Below are positions 20,559 to 29,654 of a stretch of DNA of 64,000 bases, piece by piece. This stretch comes from Arthrobacter sp. Soil763. Lineage in GTDB: Bacteria; Actinomycetota; Actinomycetes; Actinomycetales; Micrococcaceae. Each line of letters starts with the position of its first letter. Position 1 is the first letter of the stretch. The position numbers were made by a program, and so were the translations under genes. The stretch lies in assembly GCF_001428365.1 (NCBI RefSeq), contig NZ_LMSH01000002.1, positions 62,001-126,000 on the forward strand. Direction: 5' to 3'. The notes beneath the pieces are model-generated. The model did no database searches, had not been told where the DNA came from, and worked only from the letters and a program-made list of their open reading frames with translations.

Positions 20559-21872
20559 GTGACCAGACCTACGAATGCGCCGGGGCCAGCCCGCGCCGAG
20601 GCCGGCTTCCGCCCGGCCGGGCGCGGCGTTCCCCATCCGGACCAGCTGGTGGATGCGGAAATCGACCAGGTCCCGGCGGCGGAGCCGACGCGGCTCGGCA
20701 GCCGGCGCACGCTGGCCTACCTGGGCGTCTGCCTGGTCCTGATCGGCCTGAACCTTCGCACTGTGTTTTCCAGTTTCGCTGCGGTCCTGACCGAGGTGAC
20801 CGCCGCCGGGCTGCCTGGCTGGGCGGTGGTGGTCCTGACCACCGCACCGGTGACCCTGCTGGGCGTCTTCGCCCCACTCGCCCCGCAGCTGGCGCGCCGG
20901 TTCGGAGCCGAACGGGTGCTGCTGGGCGCCATGGCCGTCCTGACCGCCGGGCTGCTGCTGCGGCCCCTGGAGCTGCCCGGCGCCGGCCACCTGCCCGCGC
21001 TGTTGGCCGGGACGGCGGCGTGCGGGGCGGCAATCTCGCTCTGCAACGTCCTGCTGCCCGGGCTCGTGAAGCGCGACTTCCCGCACCGGCTCGGACTGAT
21101 GGGCGGGCTCTACACCACGGCAATTTGCGCGTCCGCTGCCCTGGGCGCCGGGTTCACGTACCCGCTGTTCAGCGCCACCGGCCAGTGGACCGCGGCGCTG
21201 TGGTTCTGGGCGCTGCCCGCCGGCGTCGTGCTCCTGCTGTTCCTGCCCCTGGCGGCGGCGCAACGCCACGGGCGGCACCAGGTGGCCGGCGGCGGCGTCA
21301 ACGTCTGGCGCTCGGCGGTCGCCTGGCAGGTGACCATCTTTATGGTGCTGCAGGCCATGATGTCCTTCAGCGTCTTTGCCTGGCTCGCGCCGATCCTGCG
21401 GGAGCGCGGCGTCGACGGCGGCACGGCAGGACTGATCGTGTCCGCCTCGATCGTGCTGCAGATGCTGGGGTCGCTATTCGCGCCCGCCGTGGCCGCCCGG
21501 TTCCGGGACCAGCGGGCCATCAACACCGCCGTCGCGCTGATGACCGGGGGCGGGTTCGCCCTGAGCATCTTCGGGCCGCTGGACTGGGTCTGGGTCTGGA
21601 CCGGGCTGCTCGGCCTGGGCCAGGGCAGCCTGACCGCGGTGGCCCTGACCATGATCATGCTGCGCACCCGCGACGGGCACACCGCCGCGCACCTCTCCGG
21701 GATGATGCAGGGCGTGGGGTACGGGGTCGGGTCGGCCGGAACCCTGCTGGTCGGTCAGCTGCACCAGGCCACGGGCTCCTTCGCCGCGGCCGGGGTGCTG
21801 TTCCTGGTGATCGGGTCGCTGGCGGCGGTCTTCGGGTACCGCGCGGGCCGGAACCGTTTCGTCGGCGGCTGA
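20559..21872 (+). CDS. MFS transporter of the CynX/NimT type
   Basis: 437 aa with 12 predicted membrane segments. The opening TLAYLGVCLVLIGLNLRTVFSSFAAVL and the later GLVKRDFPHRLGLMGGLYTTA match the cyanate/2-nitroimidazole transporter group. It probably moves a small organic molecule with protons. GTG 20559 is chosen because a CAGAAT box lies exactly 6 nt upstream, and an ATG-type start at 20535 is the alternative. A second member of the same group is found at 61162-62370. Confidence 0.87.
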   Translation: MTRPTNAPGPARAEAGFRPAGRGVPHPDQLVDAEIDQVPAAEPTRLGSRRTLAYLGVCLVLIGLNLRTVFSSFAAVLTEVTAAGLPGWAVVVLTTAPVTLLGVFAPLAPQLARRFGAERVLLGAMAVLTAGLLLRPLELPGAGHLPALLAGTAACGAAISLCNVLLPGLVKRDFPHRLGLMGGLYTTAICASAALGAGFTYPLFSATGQWTAALWFWALPAGVVLLLFLPLAAAQRHGRHQVAGGGVNVWRSAVAWQVTIFMVLQAMMSFSVFAWLAPILRERGVDGGTAGLIVSASIVLQMLGSLFAPAVAARFRDQRAINTAVALMTGGGFALSIFGPLDWVWVWTGLLGLGQGSLTAVALTMIMLRTRDGHTAAHLSGMMQGVGYGVGSAGTLLVGQLHQATGSFAAAGVLFLVIGSLAAVFGYRAGRNRFVGG

Positions 21873-21925
21873 CCCGCCGCCAGCCCCGCCTACCCGCCCC
21901 TGGCGCATCCCGCCCCCGCCCGCCG

Positions 21926-21986
21926 GTTGCTCCATCACTTATGGCTGCCAAACCTGCCGGATAGCAGCCACAAGTGATAGAGCAAC
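21926..21986 (-). terminator. 61-nt palindrome, fully paired as minus-strand RNA
   Basis: Two 24-nt arms flank a 13-nt loop. As plus-strand RNA there are C-A mismatches at arm positions 8, 16 and 24. As minus-strand RNA the same positions become G-U pairs, so the stem is complete. It lies just past the stop of the minus-strand MFS gene (22020) and converges with the plus-strand MFS gene, suggesting a terminator or 3'-end element for the minus-strand message. Confidence 0.7.
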
Positions 21987-22019
21987 GCCGGGGGAGGGTG
22001 GAGCAGGGGGAGGGCCGGG

Positions 22020-23309
22020 TCAGAGGGTGAGGTCCTTGCCCTTCGTCTCCGGGATCGTGAAGACGAACGCGGCGGAGACGGCCAGCAGGACCACGGCGTA
22101 GATGTTGAACAGCTGCGGGGCCTGCAGGCTGGTACCGAACCACTGCTGCAGGTAGGGCGCCGTGCCGCCGAAGACCGCCACGCAGATTGAGTAGGGGACC
22201 CCGACGCCTACCGTGCGGATGCTCGTGGGGAACAGTTCGGCGTAGACCGCCGGGACGATCGCGGCGCTCGCGGCGATGAAGACCAGCATGACGGACATGC
22301 TCACCGCCAGCTGCCAGGCCGAATCCTTCAGCAGGGCGGTCATCGGGAAGTGCAGCAGGCCCGCGCCGAGGGCGCCGGACCACAGCACCTTCTTGCGGCC
22401 GATCCGGTCCGCGAGCTTGCCCCAAAAGGGCAGCGCCGCGATGAAGACGATGTTCCCGACGACGCCGGCCCACAGCGCCTCGCCGCGGTCGATCTTCAGT
22501 GCCGTGGTGGCGTAGCTGGGGGCGACGACGCCCCAGATGTAGTAGATGACCGTCAGGCCGACGGTCAGGCCGATCACCTGCAGGGCCTGCTTGCGGTGCC
22601 GGACAATCTGCGGCCAGATCGGCGCGCGCTTCTCCGCCGCCGCCTCCCCGGCGAAGACGTCCGTCTCGTGCAGCCGGGACCGCATGATCAGCGCATAGAG
22701 GCCCATGGCCGCGCCGATCAGGAACGGGATCCGCCAGCCCCAGGCGTTCATCAGCTCCGCGCTCAGCGTCATGTTCAGCACCGCGCCCAGCAGGGTGCCG
22801 AAGAGGATGCCCACCGTGCCGGAGGTGTAGATGAGCGTGGCCCAGAAGCCGCGGTGTTCCTTCGGCGCCATCTCCGAGAGGTAGGTCTGCGACGACGGCA
22901 GCTCGCCGCCGTGCGCCAGGCCCTGGACCAGCCGGGCGACCAGCAGCATCAGCGAGGCCCAGGCGCCGACGGCGGCGAAGGTCGGGGCGATGCCGATCAT
23001 CAGGCTGCCCACCGACGCCAGCCCCACGGCCAGTGTCATGGAGGCCTTGCGGCCGATCCGGTCGCCGATCCAGCCGAACAGGAACCCGCCGAAGGGGCGG
23101 GCCACGAAGCCGACGGCGAAGATCGCCAGGGTGGACAGCACCGCCGAGGCGGGGTCGGACTTGCTGAAGAGCTGGCTGGCGATGAACGGAGTGAAGGTCG
23201 CGTAGATCGCCCAGTCGTACCATTCGACGGCGTTGCCGATGCCGGTGCCGATGAGGGTCTTGCGGGTGGAAGTCGGGGGTGCGGTGGGCAGGGCCGTGGT
23301 TGCGGTCAT
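22020..23309 (-). CDS. MFS transporter, metabolite:H+ symporter (MHS) type
   Basis: 429 aa, 12 membrane segments. GTGIGNAVEWYDWAIYATFTPF near residue 20 is the start typical of MHS symporters (KgtP/ShiA/ProP), with the loop FGWIGDRIGRK. It probably imports an organic acid or acyl amino acid. It starts 22 bp after an M20 amidohydrolase gene on the same strand, so the two may form an operon that takes up and hydrolyses an N-acyl substrate. Confidence 0.9.
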   Translation of the reverse strand: MTATTALPTAPPTSTRKTLIGTGIGNAVEWYDWAIYATFTPFIASQLFSKSDPASAVLSTLAIFAVGFVARPFGGFLFGWIGDRIGRKASMTLAVGLASVGSLMIGIAPTFAAVGAWASLMLLVARLVQGLAHGGELPSSQTYLSEMAPKEHRGFWATLIYTSGTVGILFGTLLGAVLNMTLSAELMNAWGWRIPFLIGAAMGLYALIMRSRLHETDVFAGEAAAEKRAPIWPQIVRHRKQALQVIGLTVGLTVIYYIWGVVAPSYATTALKIDRGEALWAGVVGNIVFIAALPFWGKLADRIGRKKVLWSGALGAGLLHFPMTALLKDSAWQLAVSMSVMLVFIAASAAIVPAVYAELFPTSIRTVGVGVPYSICVAVFGGTAPYLQQWFGTSLQAPQLFNIYAVVLLAVSAAFVFTIPETKGKDLTL

Positions 23310-23331
23310 GGTCTTCTCCCTGAAGTTGGGG

Positions 23332-24573
23332 CTAGGAAAGGGGTGCCGGGGCGGCGCCGGCCAGCGCGGCGAGGCGGGACACGGCGAGCTCCGCGTAGAG
23401 CGCGGCGCCGTCGGCCAGCACGCCGTCGTCGAACGTGGCGTACGGGGAGTGGTTGAACGCCGAGGCGGCGTGGTCCGCGCCGCGGGGCACGGCGCTGAGC
23501 CCGATGAACGTGCCGGGGACTTCGGCGAGGACCCGGGAGAAGTCCTCGGAGCCGCTGAGCGGGGTGGCCCAGCGGGCCAGGCGGGTGTCGCCGAACAGGC
23601 CCTCGATCACGTTCTCGGCGGTGGTCGTCTCGTCCTCGTCCGTGATGGTGAGCGGGTACTCCTGCTGGTAGTCGACGTCGACCTCCAGCCCGTGCGCGGC
23701 CGCGATCCCTTTCAGCAGCCGCGGCACGGCATCCATCATCTTCTGCCGGGATTGCTCCGAGAAGGTCCGGATGGTCGCCTCGATGCGGGCCGTCTCCGGG
23801 ATGATGTTGCGCTTGGTGCCGGCCTGCAGGACGCCGACGGAGAGCACGACCGGGTCGAACATGTTGAACTGGCGGGTGACCATGACCTGCAGGGCGGTGA
23901 CCATTTCGGCGGCGGCCGTGACCGGGTCCTTGGCCGAGTGCGGGGCGGAGCCGTGCCCGCCGGCGCCGAGCACGGTGACGGTCAGCCCGTCGGAGGAGCT
24001 GAGCATCACGCCGGGCTTGGTGCAGAAGGTGCCGTGCGGTTCCAGCGCGGAGAACACGTGCATGCCGTAGGCGGCGTCCACCCGTCGGCCCGCGGCGTCG
24101 AGCACGCCTTCGCGGATCATGTGGGCGGCGCCGTCGAAGCCCTCCTCGCCGGGCTGGAACATGAGCACGACGTCGCCGGCCAGGGTGTGCCGCCGCTCGG
24201 CCAGGAGGGTGGCGGCGCCGGTGAGCATGGAGGTGTGAAGGTCGTGGCCGCAGGCGTGCATGGCGCCGTCGATCCGGGAGGTGTACTCCACGCCGGTCTT
24301 TTCCTGCACCGGCAGGCCGTCCATGTCCGCCCGCAGCAGCACCGCCGGGCGGGTGCCCTGGCCGTCGCCGGGGGCACCGCCGCCGCGCAGCACGGCGGTG
24401 ACCGACGTCGTCTCCTCGCCGAGGGTGATCTCGTAGCCGAGCCCGTCGAGCGCCCGGAGGACCTTCTCCTGGGTGCGCGGCAGGCTCAGGCCGATCTCCG
24501 GTTCCTGGTGCATTGCGTGGCGGAACCTGGCGAGGTCGTCCTGCAATTCGCGGGCGTCTGCGGTGATCGGCAC
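23332..24573 (-). CDS. M20 family amidohydrolase (N-acyl-amino-acid/hippurate hydrolase type)
   Basis: 413 aa. Metal ligands are visible in ACGHDLHTSMLTGAA near residue 105 and GEEGFDGAAHMI near 140. The dimerisation domain has GAGGHGSAPHSAKDPVTAAAE, and SGSEDFSRVLAEVPG is near the C-terminus. It would cleave an amide such as an N-acyl amino acid or indole-acetyl conjugate. It is co-directional with the MHS transporter and divergent from an Lrp-type regulator, which probably controls the pair. Confidence 0.92.
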   Translation of the reverse strand: MPITADARELQDDLARFRHAMHQEPEIGLSLPRTQEKVLRALDGLGYEITLGEETTSVTAVLRGGGAPGDGQGTRPAVLLRADMDGLPVQEKTGVEYTSRIDGAMHACGHDLHTSMLTGAATLLAERRHTLAGDVVLMFQPGEEGFDGAAHMIREGVLDAAGRRVDAAYGMHVFSALEPHGTFCTKPGVMLSSSDGLTVTVLGAGGHGSAPHSAKDPVTAAAEMVTALQVMVTRQFNMFDPVVLSVGVLQAGTKRNIIPETARIEATIRTFSEQSRQKMMDAVPRLLKGIAAAHGLEVDVDYQQEYPLTITDEDETTTAENVIEGLFGDTRLARWATPLSGSEDFSRVLAEVPGTFIGLSAVPRGADHAASAFNHSPYATFDDGVLADGAALYAELAVSRLAALAGAAPAPLS

Positions 24574-24749
24574 GTGTTCTCCTTGGCTGTCGATGGCGGG
24601 GTCCTGCGGGCCGCCGTGGTGCGGCCGTTGCCCGCCGGGGGCTTCCAGCGTCTATTCTCAAGTGATGCGGCTCACAGCGCGGTGAACCGCCGGAAATATG
24701 CAGGAAGCGGCCGCAGGCGCAGTTTTCATGCACCAGAGGGGAGAATCGG
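24574..24749. promoter_or_regulatory. Divergent control region, amidohydrolase / Lrp regulator
   Basis: 176 bp separating divergent starts. Ribosome sites are seen at both ends (AAGGAG before the amidohydrolase, GGGGAGA before the regulator). Lrp-family proteins usually bind such regions, but no clear operator could be defined. Confidence 0.5.
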
Positions 24750-25781
24750 GTGGACCTTAGTGAAGACGATCTTGCGCTGATCAACGTGCTGCAGATCGCG
24801 CCGCGGCTGAGCTGGGCCGACGCCGCGGAAGTGCTGGGCGTCCACGCGACCACCCTCGCGGCACGCTGGGAGCGGCTGCGGTCCTCCGGGGTCTCCTGGA
24901 TCACCGCGCACCTGATCGGCGATCCGCACCAGATGTGCCTGGCCTTCGTGGCCGTGGACTGCGCCATGAACCGGCGCGAGGAGGTCACCGCCGGGCTCGC
25001 CGCGATGCCGGAGGTCGTCACGGTGGAAGAGGCGGCCAGCCACCGCGACCTGATGCTGACGGTCATCACCCCGTCGCTGGACGACTTCAGCACCAAGGTC
25101 GTCGCACGGCTCAAGGACATCGACGGTCTGGTCAAGTACCAGACCGCGTTGTGCACCCGGCTGCACGCCAGCGGAGGCGCCTGGCGGCTGAACGTGCTCA
25201 GCCGTGCCCAGCGGGCGGCGGTGCGGGCGCTGGCCGGGCCCGCGGCCACCGGTGTTACGCGGGCCGCTGCCCGGGAGCAGCTGCCCGCCAGCCATCTGGC
25301 GCTGCTGCCGTTCCTGGCCAGGGACGGGAGGGCGACGGCGGCCGACATCGCCCGGGCCCTCGGCCGCCACCCCGCCACCGTCCAGCGGCAGCTCAACCGG
25401 GTGATCGCCAGCGGAATCCTGTCCTTCCGCTGCGAAGTCGCCCAGAAATTCTCGGCCTTCCCGGTCACCTGCCAATGGTTCGTCAACGTTCCCGCCGGCC
25501 AGCACGAGGCCGCGGCCGCGGAGTTGAAGACCATCCGGAACGTCCGGCTCAGTGCCTCCACCACCGGGCCGGCCAACTTCGTGATCATCATGTGGCTGCA
25601 GTCGCTCGCCGACGTCATGACCATGGAGCTGGAACTGCAGCAGAAGGTCCCCGGCATCGTGCTGGTCGAAAGCGTCGTCATGCTCAGCACTGTCAAACGG
25701 GTGGGCTGGATGCTGGAGCCGGACTCCCGGGCCAGCGGCGCCGTCGTGGTCCCCGCGCAGGGGCCCGGCGACGACGACTGA
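24750..25781 (+). CDS. Lrp/AsnC family regulator with duplicated modules
   Basis: 343 aa, twice the size of classical Lrp. Helix-turn-helix 1 is near residues 5-45 (LALINVLQIAPRLSWADAAEV) and an AsnC-ligand domain follows. A second helix-turn-helix is near 185-220 (LLPFLARDGRATAADIARAL), followed by a second ligand domain. This double form is common in actinobacteria. GTG or ATG start behind GGGGAG. It is divergent from the amidohydrolase-MHS transporter pair and upstream of a third MFS gene, so local control of acyl amino acid use is a reasonable inference. Confidence 0.88.
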   Translation: MDLSEDDLALINVLQIAPRLSWADAAEVLGVHATTLAARWERLRSSGVSWITAHLIGDPHQMCLAFVAVDCAMNRREEVTAGLAAMPEVVTVEEAASHRDLMLTVITPSLDDFSTKVVARLKDIDGLVKYQTALCTRLHASGGAWRLNVLSRAQRAAVRALAGPAATGVTRAAAREQLPASHLALLPFLARDGRATAADIARALGRHPATVQRQLNRVIASGILSFRCEVAQKFSAFPVTCQWFVNVPAGQHEAAAAELKTIRNVRLSASTTGPANFVIIMWLQSLADVMTMELELQQKVPGIVLVESVVMLSTVKRVGWMLEPDSRASGAVVVPAQGPGDDD

Positions 25782-25823
25782 GCCCGGCTTCCGGCCCGGG
25801 CGCCGTCCGCTTAGGCTTCAACC

Positions 25824-27221
25824 ATGAGCACCGATGCCAGTCCGCAGCCGCTGCCGGAGCGCACCACGGCGGCGCCGGAGGGCATCTTCCACCGCACCTA
25901 CCTGCTGGTGACCCTGGGCGCCCTGGCCCTGGTGTTCCTCGCCGCCTTCGAATCCCTGGCGGTGACCACCATCATGCCGCTGGTGAGCCGTGAGTTGGAC
26001 GGGGCCAGCCTCTACGCCCTGGCGTTCGCAGGTCCGCTCGCGACCGGTGTCATCGGCATGGTCGCCGCCGGCAACTGGTCGGACCGCCGCGGCCCGGCCG
26101 GTCCGCTGTACGCCTCAGTGGCGCTGTTCGTGCTGGGACTTCTCCTCGCGGGCACCGCGGAAACCATGACCGCGCTGCTCGCCGGCCGGCTGGTCCAGGG
26201 CCTGGGCGGCGGGGCCGTCACGGTGGCGCTGTACGTGGTGGTGGCCCGCGTCTTTCCGCCCGTGCTGCACCCCAAGATCTTCGCCGCGTTCGCCGCGGCG
26301 TGGGTCGTCCCCTCGCTCGTCGGGCCCTTCGCGGCCGGGCTCGTCGCCCAGTGGCTGGGCTGGAACTGGGTCTTCCTGGGCGTGGTGGGGCTGGTGGTTC
26401 CGGCCATGCTGATGATCGTGCCGGCGCTGCGCGGACTGCCCGCCTCCCAGGCCGGGAGCCGGCCCTGGGACTACGGCCGGCTGGCCTGGGCCGGCCTGGC
26501 CGCGCTCGCGGTCCTCGGGCTGAACCTGTCCGTCGAGGTGCCGGGCGCCGGCTGGGCGCTCGCGGCCACCGCCGTCGCCGTGGCGCTGGTGGCGGTCCGG
26601 CCCCTGGTTCCGCGCGGGACCCTGACGGCGCGCCGCGGGCTGCCTGCCGTCATCCTCGCCCGCGGCCTGGCCTCGGCGGCGTTCTTCGGTGCGGAGGTGT
26701 ACCTGCCCTACCTGCTGGTGGAACGGTACGTCTTTTCGCCCACCTTCGCGGGCCTGACCCTCACCGGCGGTGCCCTGGCCTGGGCCGGGGCCTCCGCGGT
26801 CCAGGGCCGGCTCGGGGCCCGGCTGGAGCACCGCCGCGCGGTCCGGATCGGCTCGGCGCTGGTGCTGGGCGCCGTCGTCCTGGCGCTGGCGACCGCGCTG
26901 CTGGGCTGGCCCGCCGCCGTCGCGATCACCGGCTGGATCTTCGCCGGCGGGGGAATGGGGCTGATGTATCCGCGGCTGAGCGTGATGACCCTGGCCCTGT
27001 CCACCAAGGAAACCGAGGGGTTCAACAGCTCCGCGATGTCCATCTCGGACTCGCTCGGCGGCGCCCTGGCGCTCGCCGCGACGGGGATCGTCTTCGCGGC
27101 GTTTACGACGGCGGCTGGCGGCGGCGCAGCCCCCTTCGCCGGGGTCTTCGCGCTCACCGCAGCGATCGGCGTCGCGGGCGTGCTGGTCGCTCCCCGTGTC
27201 GCCGGGCAGGCGGCGGCCTAG
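25824..27221 (+). CDS. MFS transporter (multidrug-like)
   Basis: 465 aa with about 14 hydrophobic segments. The start of helix 1 reads LVFLAAFESLAVTTIMPLVSRELDG, then GNWSDRRGP (motif A) and VQGLGGGAVTVALYVVVARVFPP (motif C-like), as in DHA2-type drug exporters. A TAGGCT box at 25812-25817 sits 6 nt before the ATG, so the mRNA is probably leaderless. It follows the Lrp regulator by 42 bp but has its own promoter. Substrate unknown. Confidence 0.88.
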   Translation: MSTDASPQPLPERTTAAPEGIFHRTYLLVTLGALALVFLAAFESLAVTTIMPLVSRELDGASLYALAFAGPLATGVIGMVAAGNWSDRRGPAGPLYASVALFVLGLLLAGTAETMTALLAGRLVQGLGGGAVTVALYVVVARVFPPVLHPKIFAAFAAAWVVPSLVGPFAAGLVAQWLGWNWVFLGVVGLVVPAMLMIVPALRGLPASQAGSRPWDYGRLAWAGLAALAVLGLNLSVEVPGAGWALAATAVAVALVAVRPLVPRGTLTARRGLPAVILARGLASAAFFGAEVYLPYLLVERYVFSPTFAGLTLTGGALAWAGASAVQGRLGARLEHRRAVRIGSALVLGAVVLALATALLGWPAAVAITGWIFAGGGMGLMYPRLSVMTLALSTKETEGFNSSAMSISDSLGGALALAATGIVFAAFTTAAGGGAAPFAGVFALTAAIGVAGVLVAPRVAGQAAA

Positions 27222-27582
27222 TCCCCTCCGGCCGGTCCTCCGGCCTTGTCTCCCGGTGCTCCCGGAAACGAGAGGAGAGGCGCAGATGCTAGACTGGAGG
27301 AACTTGATGTGCAGTGATGCCCACTTTGGATCCGGTTTCCGCCCCGCGCGGCCAGCCCGGATCCCCTGCAGGATTCCTTCCGGATTCCGGCCGCAGCGGT
27401 GGGCTTTATTCATGTGAGAGGCACATCCTGCGTCGATGAACGCGTTCTATTTGGTCCCGGCCGCCCGCAGACCCTGCTTGCGGCCCGGTTGATCACCTGA
27501 CTTTTCTTCGGCGAACCCTCGGGCCAACCGGCCCCGGGGGCCGATATCCGCACGGATACCGCCTGAAAGACCACTGGTACAA
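27222..27582 (+). promoter_or_regulatory. Long leader region of the DEAD-box helicase gene
   Basis: 361 bp between genes. A TAGACT box at about 27289-27294 is close to a small ORF with a good ribosome site (27307-27417). The remaining 165 nt before the helicase are GC-rich with several short inverted repeats, including GCGGCCCGGTT and CCGGCCCCGGGGGCCG. Helicase genes of this kind often have long regulated leaders. No known riboswitch was recognised. Confidence 0.5.
27307..27417 (+). CDS. Putative 36-residue upstream ORF (leader peptide)
   Basis: ATG 27307 lies 6 nt after GGAGG. The ORF encodes MCSDAHFGSGF and then a section rich in Arg, Pro and Phe with two RIP-type triplets (ARIP, CRIP), and ends TGA at 27417. 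It sits in the leader of the DEAD-box RNA helicase, about 165 nt upstream of its start. It may control downstream expression, or be a chance ORF. No homologous family is recalled. Confidence 0.45.
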   Translation: MCSDAHFGSGFRPARPARIPCRIPSGFRPQRWALFM

Positions 27583-29493
27583 ATGACTACTTTTGCTGCC
27601 CTCGGCACGCCCAAGGCCCTTGCCGACACCCTCACCGCCCAGGGGATCGAAACCCCGTTCCCCATCCAGGTCAAGACCCTGCCGGACACCCTGGCCGGAC
27701 GCGACGTCCTGGGCCGCGGCCGCACCGGCTCCGGCAAGACCATCGCCTTCGCCATCCCGCTGGTGGCGCGGCTGGCCGAACGCGAGGCCGGGTACTTCCG
27801 CAAGCCGGGACGCCCCATGGGCCTGGTGCTGGCACCCACCCGCGAGCTGGCCACCCAGATCAACGCGACCATCGAGCCGCTGGCCAAGGCCGCCGGCCTG
27901 AACACCACCGTGATCTACGGCGGCATCTCCCAGGCCCGCCAGGAGAAGGCGCTGCGCGCCGGCGTCGACATCGTCATCGCCTGCCCGGGCCGCCTGGAGG
28001 ACCTCATCCGCCAGCGCATCGTGACGCTGGAAGGCGTCGAGATCACCGTCCTGGACGAGGCGGACCACATGGCCGACCTCGGCTTCCTGCCCGTGGTCAA
28101 GAAGCTCATGGACATGACCCCCAGCCAGGGCCAGCGCCTGCTCTTCTCCGCCACCCTGGACAACGGCGTGGACAAGATCGTCCAGCGCTACCTGTCCAAC
28201 CCGCTGACCCACTCCGTGGACGATCCGCAGGCCGCGGTGACCACCATGGAGCACCACGTCCTCGTCGTCAACGACCAGACGGTCAAGAAGCAGCTGATCG
28301 TCGAGCTCGCTTCCGGCGCCGGCCGCCGCGTGCTGTTCATGCGCACCAAGCACCACGCCCGCAAGCTGGCCAAGACCCTGACCGACGCCGGTATCCCCGC
28401 CGTCGACCTGCACGGCAACCTCTCGCAGAACGCCCGTGACCGCAACCTGGCCGAATTCTCCTCCGGCGAGGTCCGCGTCCTGGTGGCGACCGACGTCGCC
28501 GCCCGCGGCGTGCACGTCGACGACGTCGAGCTGGTCATCCACGTGGATCCGCCCACCGAGCACAAGGCGTACCTGCACCGCTCGGGCCGTACCGCCCGCG
28601 CCGGTTCCGACGGCACCGTGGTCACGCTGACCCTGCCGGAGCAGCAGTCCGACGTCAAGAAACTGATGAAGGCCGCCGGCGTCGAGGTCAGCTTCGAGCG
28701 CGTCACCGCCAACTCGCCGCTGGTGGCCGAACTGGTCGGCGAGATGGCCGACAAGATCGATCCGCGGACCCGTGCGGCGCTGCTGGCTGCCAAGGCCGCC
28801 AAGCAGGGCGGCGGCACCTCCACCGGCGCCAACGCCGAGCGCAAGCGCGCCCGCCGCCAGGCGGCTCCCACGGCCGGTGGCCGTGGCGGCCGCGGCGGAC
28901 GGGGACGGGTCTCCGCCGAGGCGCCCCGCACCGACCTGCCCCGCGCCGAGCGCCGTGCCGCAGCGTACGAGGGCAAGGCCGCTGCCCGCGACGCCGCGGA
29001 CCGCGTCGCCGAGCAGAACCAGGACCGGGCCGACGCCGAGCGCGCCGAGCGGCGCAATGCACGCGGCCGGGGCCGGGCCACCGCTTACGCGCACCACAAT
29101 GATGTTCCCGCAGCCGGCGGCCGTGCCTCGGCCGGCCGCGGCTCCGACGGACGCGCTGCAGACAGCCGCGACGCCCGCGGCGGGTCGGCCTCCCGCGGCG
29201 CCGGCGCCGGCGCCGGCCGTACCGGCGGTGCCCCCCGCACGGGTGCCGGCCGTACCGGTGGCGCTACCGGCGGCCAGCGCGGTGGACGCCCGGCAACCGG
29301 CCAGCGCGCCGCAGCCGGCGCCAAGTCCGGCGGCTCCGCTCCGGTCTGGTCCTCCAACACCGGCGGCACCTCCGGCGGTTCATACGCCGGCGGCGGCAAC
29401 GGCGGCGGACGCTCCGGCAGCGGCCGTCCGGCACGCAGCGGCGGCCCGCGCCGCGCCTCCGCTCCGGCGTCGAACGAACGCCGCAGCCGCTAA
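27583..29493 (+). CDS. DEAD-box ATP-dependent RNA helicase
   Basis: 636 aa. The helicase core spans about residues 1-375: Q motif FAALGTPKALADTLTAQGIETPFPIQ, Walker A GRGRTGSGKT, DEAD box (VLDEADHM), SAT in LLFSATLD, and HRSGRTARAG. The C-terminal 250 residues are a low-complexity Arg/Gly/Ala tail (GGRGGRGGRGR, many RTGGA repeats), which likely binds RNA and may phase-separate. Such proteins act in ribosome assembly and cold adaptation. Preceded by a long leader with a small ORF. Confidence 0.95.
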   Translation: MTTFAALGTPKALADTLTAQGIETPFPIQVKTLPDTLAGRDVLGRGRTGSGKTIAFAIPLVARLAEREAGYFRKPGRPMGLVLAPTRELATQINATIEPLAKAAGLNTTVIYGGISQARQEKALRAGVDIVIACPGRLEDLIRQRIVTLEGVEITVLDEADHMADLGFLPVVKKLMDMTPSQGQRLLFSATLDNGVDKIVQRYLSNPLTHSVDDPQAAVTTMEHHVLVVNDQTVKKQLIVELASGAGRRVLFMRTKHHARKLAKTLTDAGIPAVDLHGNLSQNARDRNLAEFSSGEVRVLVATDVAARGVHVDDVELVIHVDPPTEHKAYLHRSGRTARAGSDGTVVTLTLPEQQSDVKKLMKAAGVEVSFERVTANSPLVAELVGEMADKIDPRTRAALLAAKAAKQGGGTSTGANAERKRARRQAAPTAGGRGGRGGRGRVSAEAPRTDLPRAERRAAAYEGKAAARDAADRVAEQNQDRADAERAERRNARGRGRATAYAHHNDVPAAGGRASAGRGSDGRAADSRDARGGSASRGAGAGAGRTGGAPRTGAGRTGGATGGQRGGRPATGQRAAAGAKSGGSAPVWSSNTGGTSGGSYAGGGNGGGRSGSGRPARSGGPRRASAPASNERRSR

Positions 29494-29570
29494 TCCCCAA
29501 CCGCTCCCTAACCTCGCAAGCTCGGTCAGGGAACCCGGCAGGCGTGGCCCCAGGCTTTTCGCTAGGGAAA

Positions 29571-29608
29571 CGGACGGCCGCTGCTGGGATACCAGCAGCG
29601 GCCGTCCG
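29571..29608 (+). terminator. Perfect hairpin downstream of the helicase gene
   Basis: A 17-bp stem with arms beginning CGGACGGCCGCTGCTGG and loop GATA closes with no mismatch. It lies 78 nt after the helicase stop and ahead of the convergent MBL gene, so it can serve both directions. Confidence 0.75.
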
Positions 29609-29648
29609 AACCCGTAGCGGATTTCCGAAGCCGTAGCGGAATTCTGCC
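29609..29648. repeat. Two short direct repeats with core CCGTAGCGGA
   Basis: CCCGTAGCGGATTTCCG and GCCGTAGCGGAATTCTG follow each other directly, about 20 bp apart, in the gap between the convergent helicase and MBL genes. Function unknown. Confidence 0.5.
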
Positions 29649-29654
29649 CTTGGG

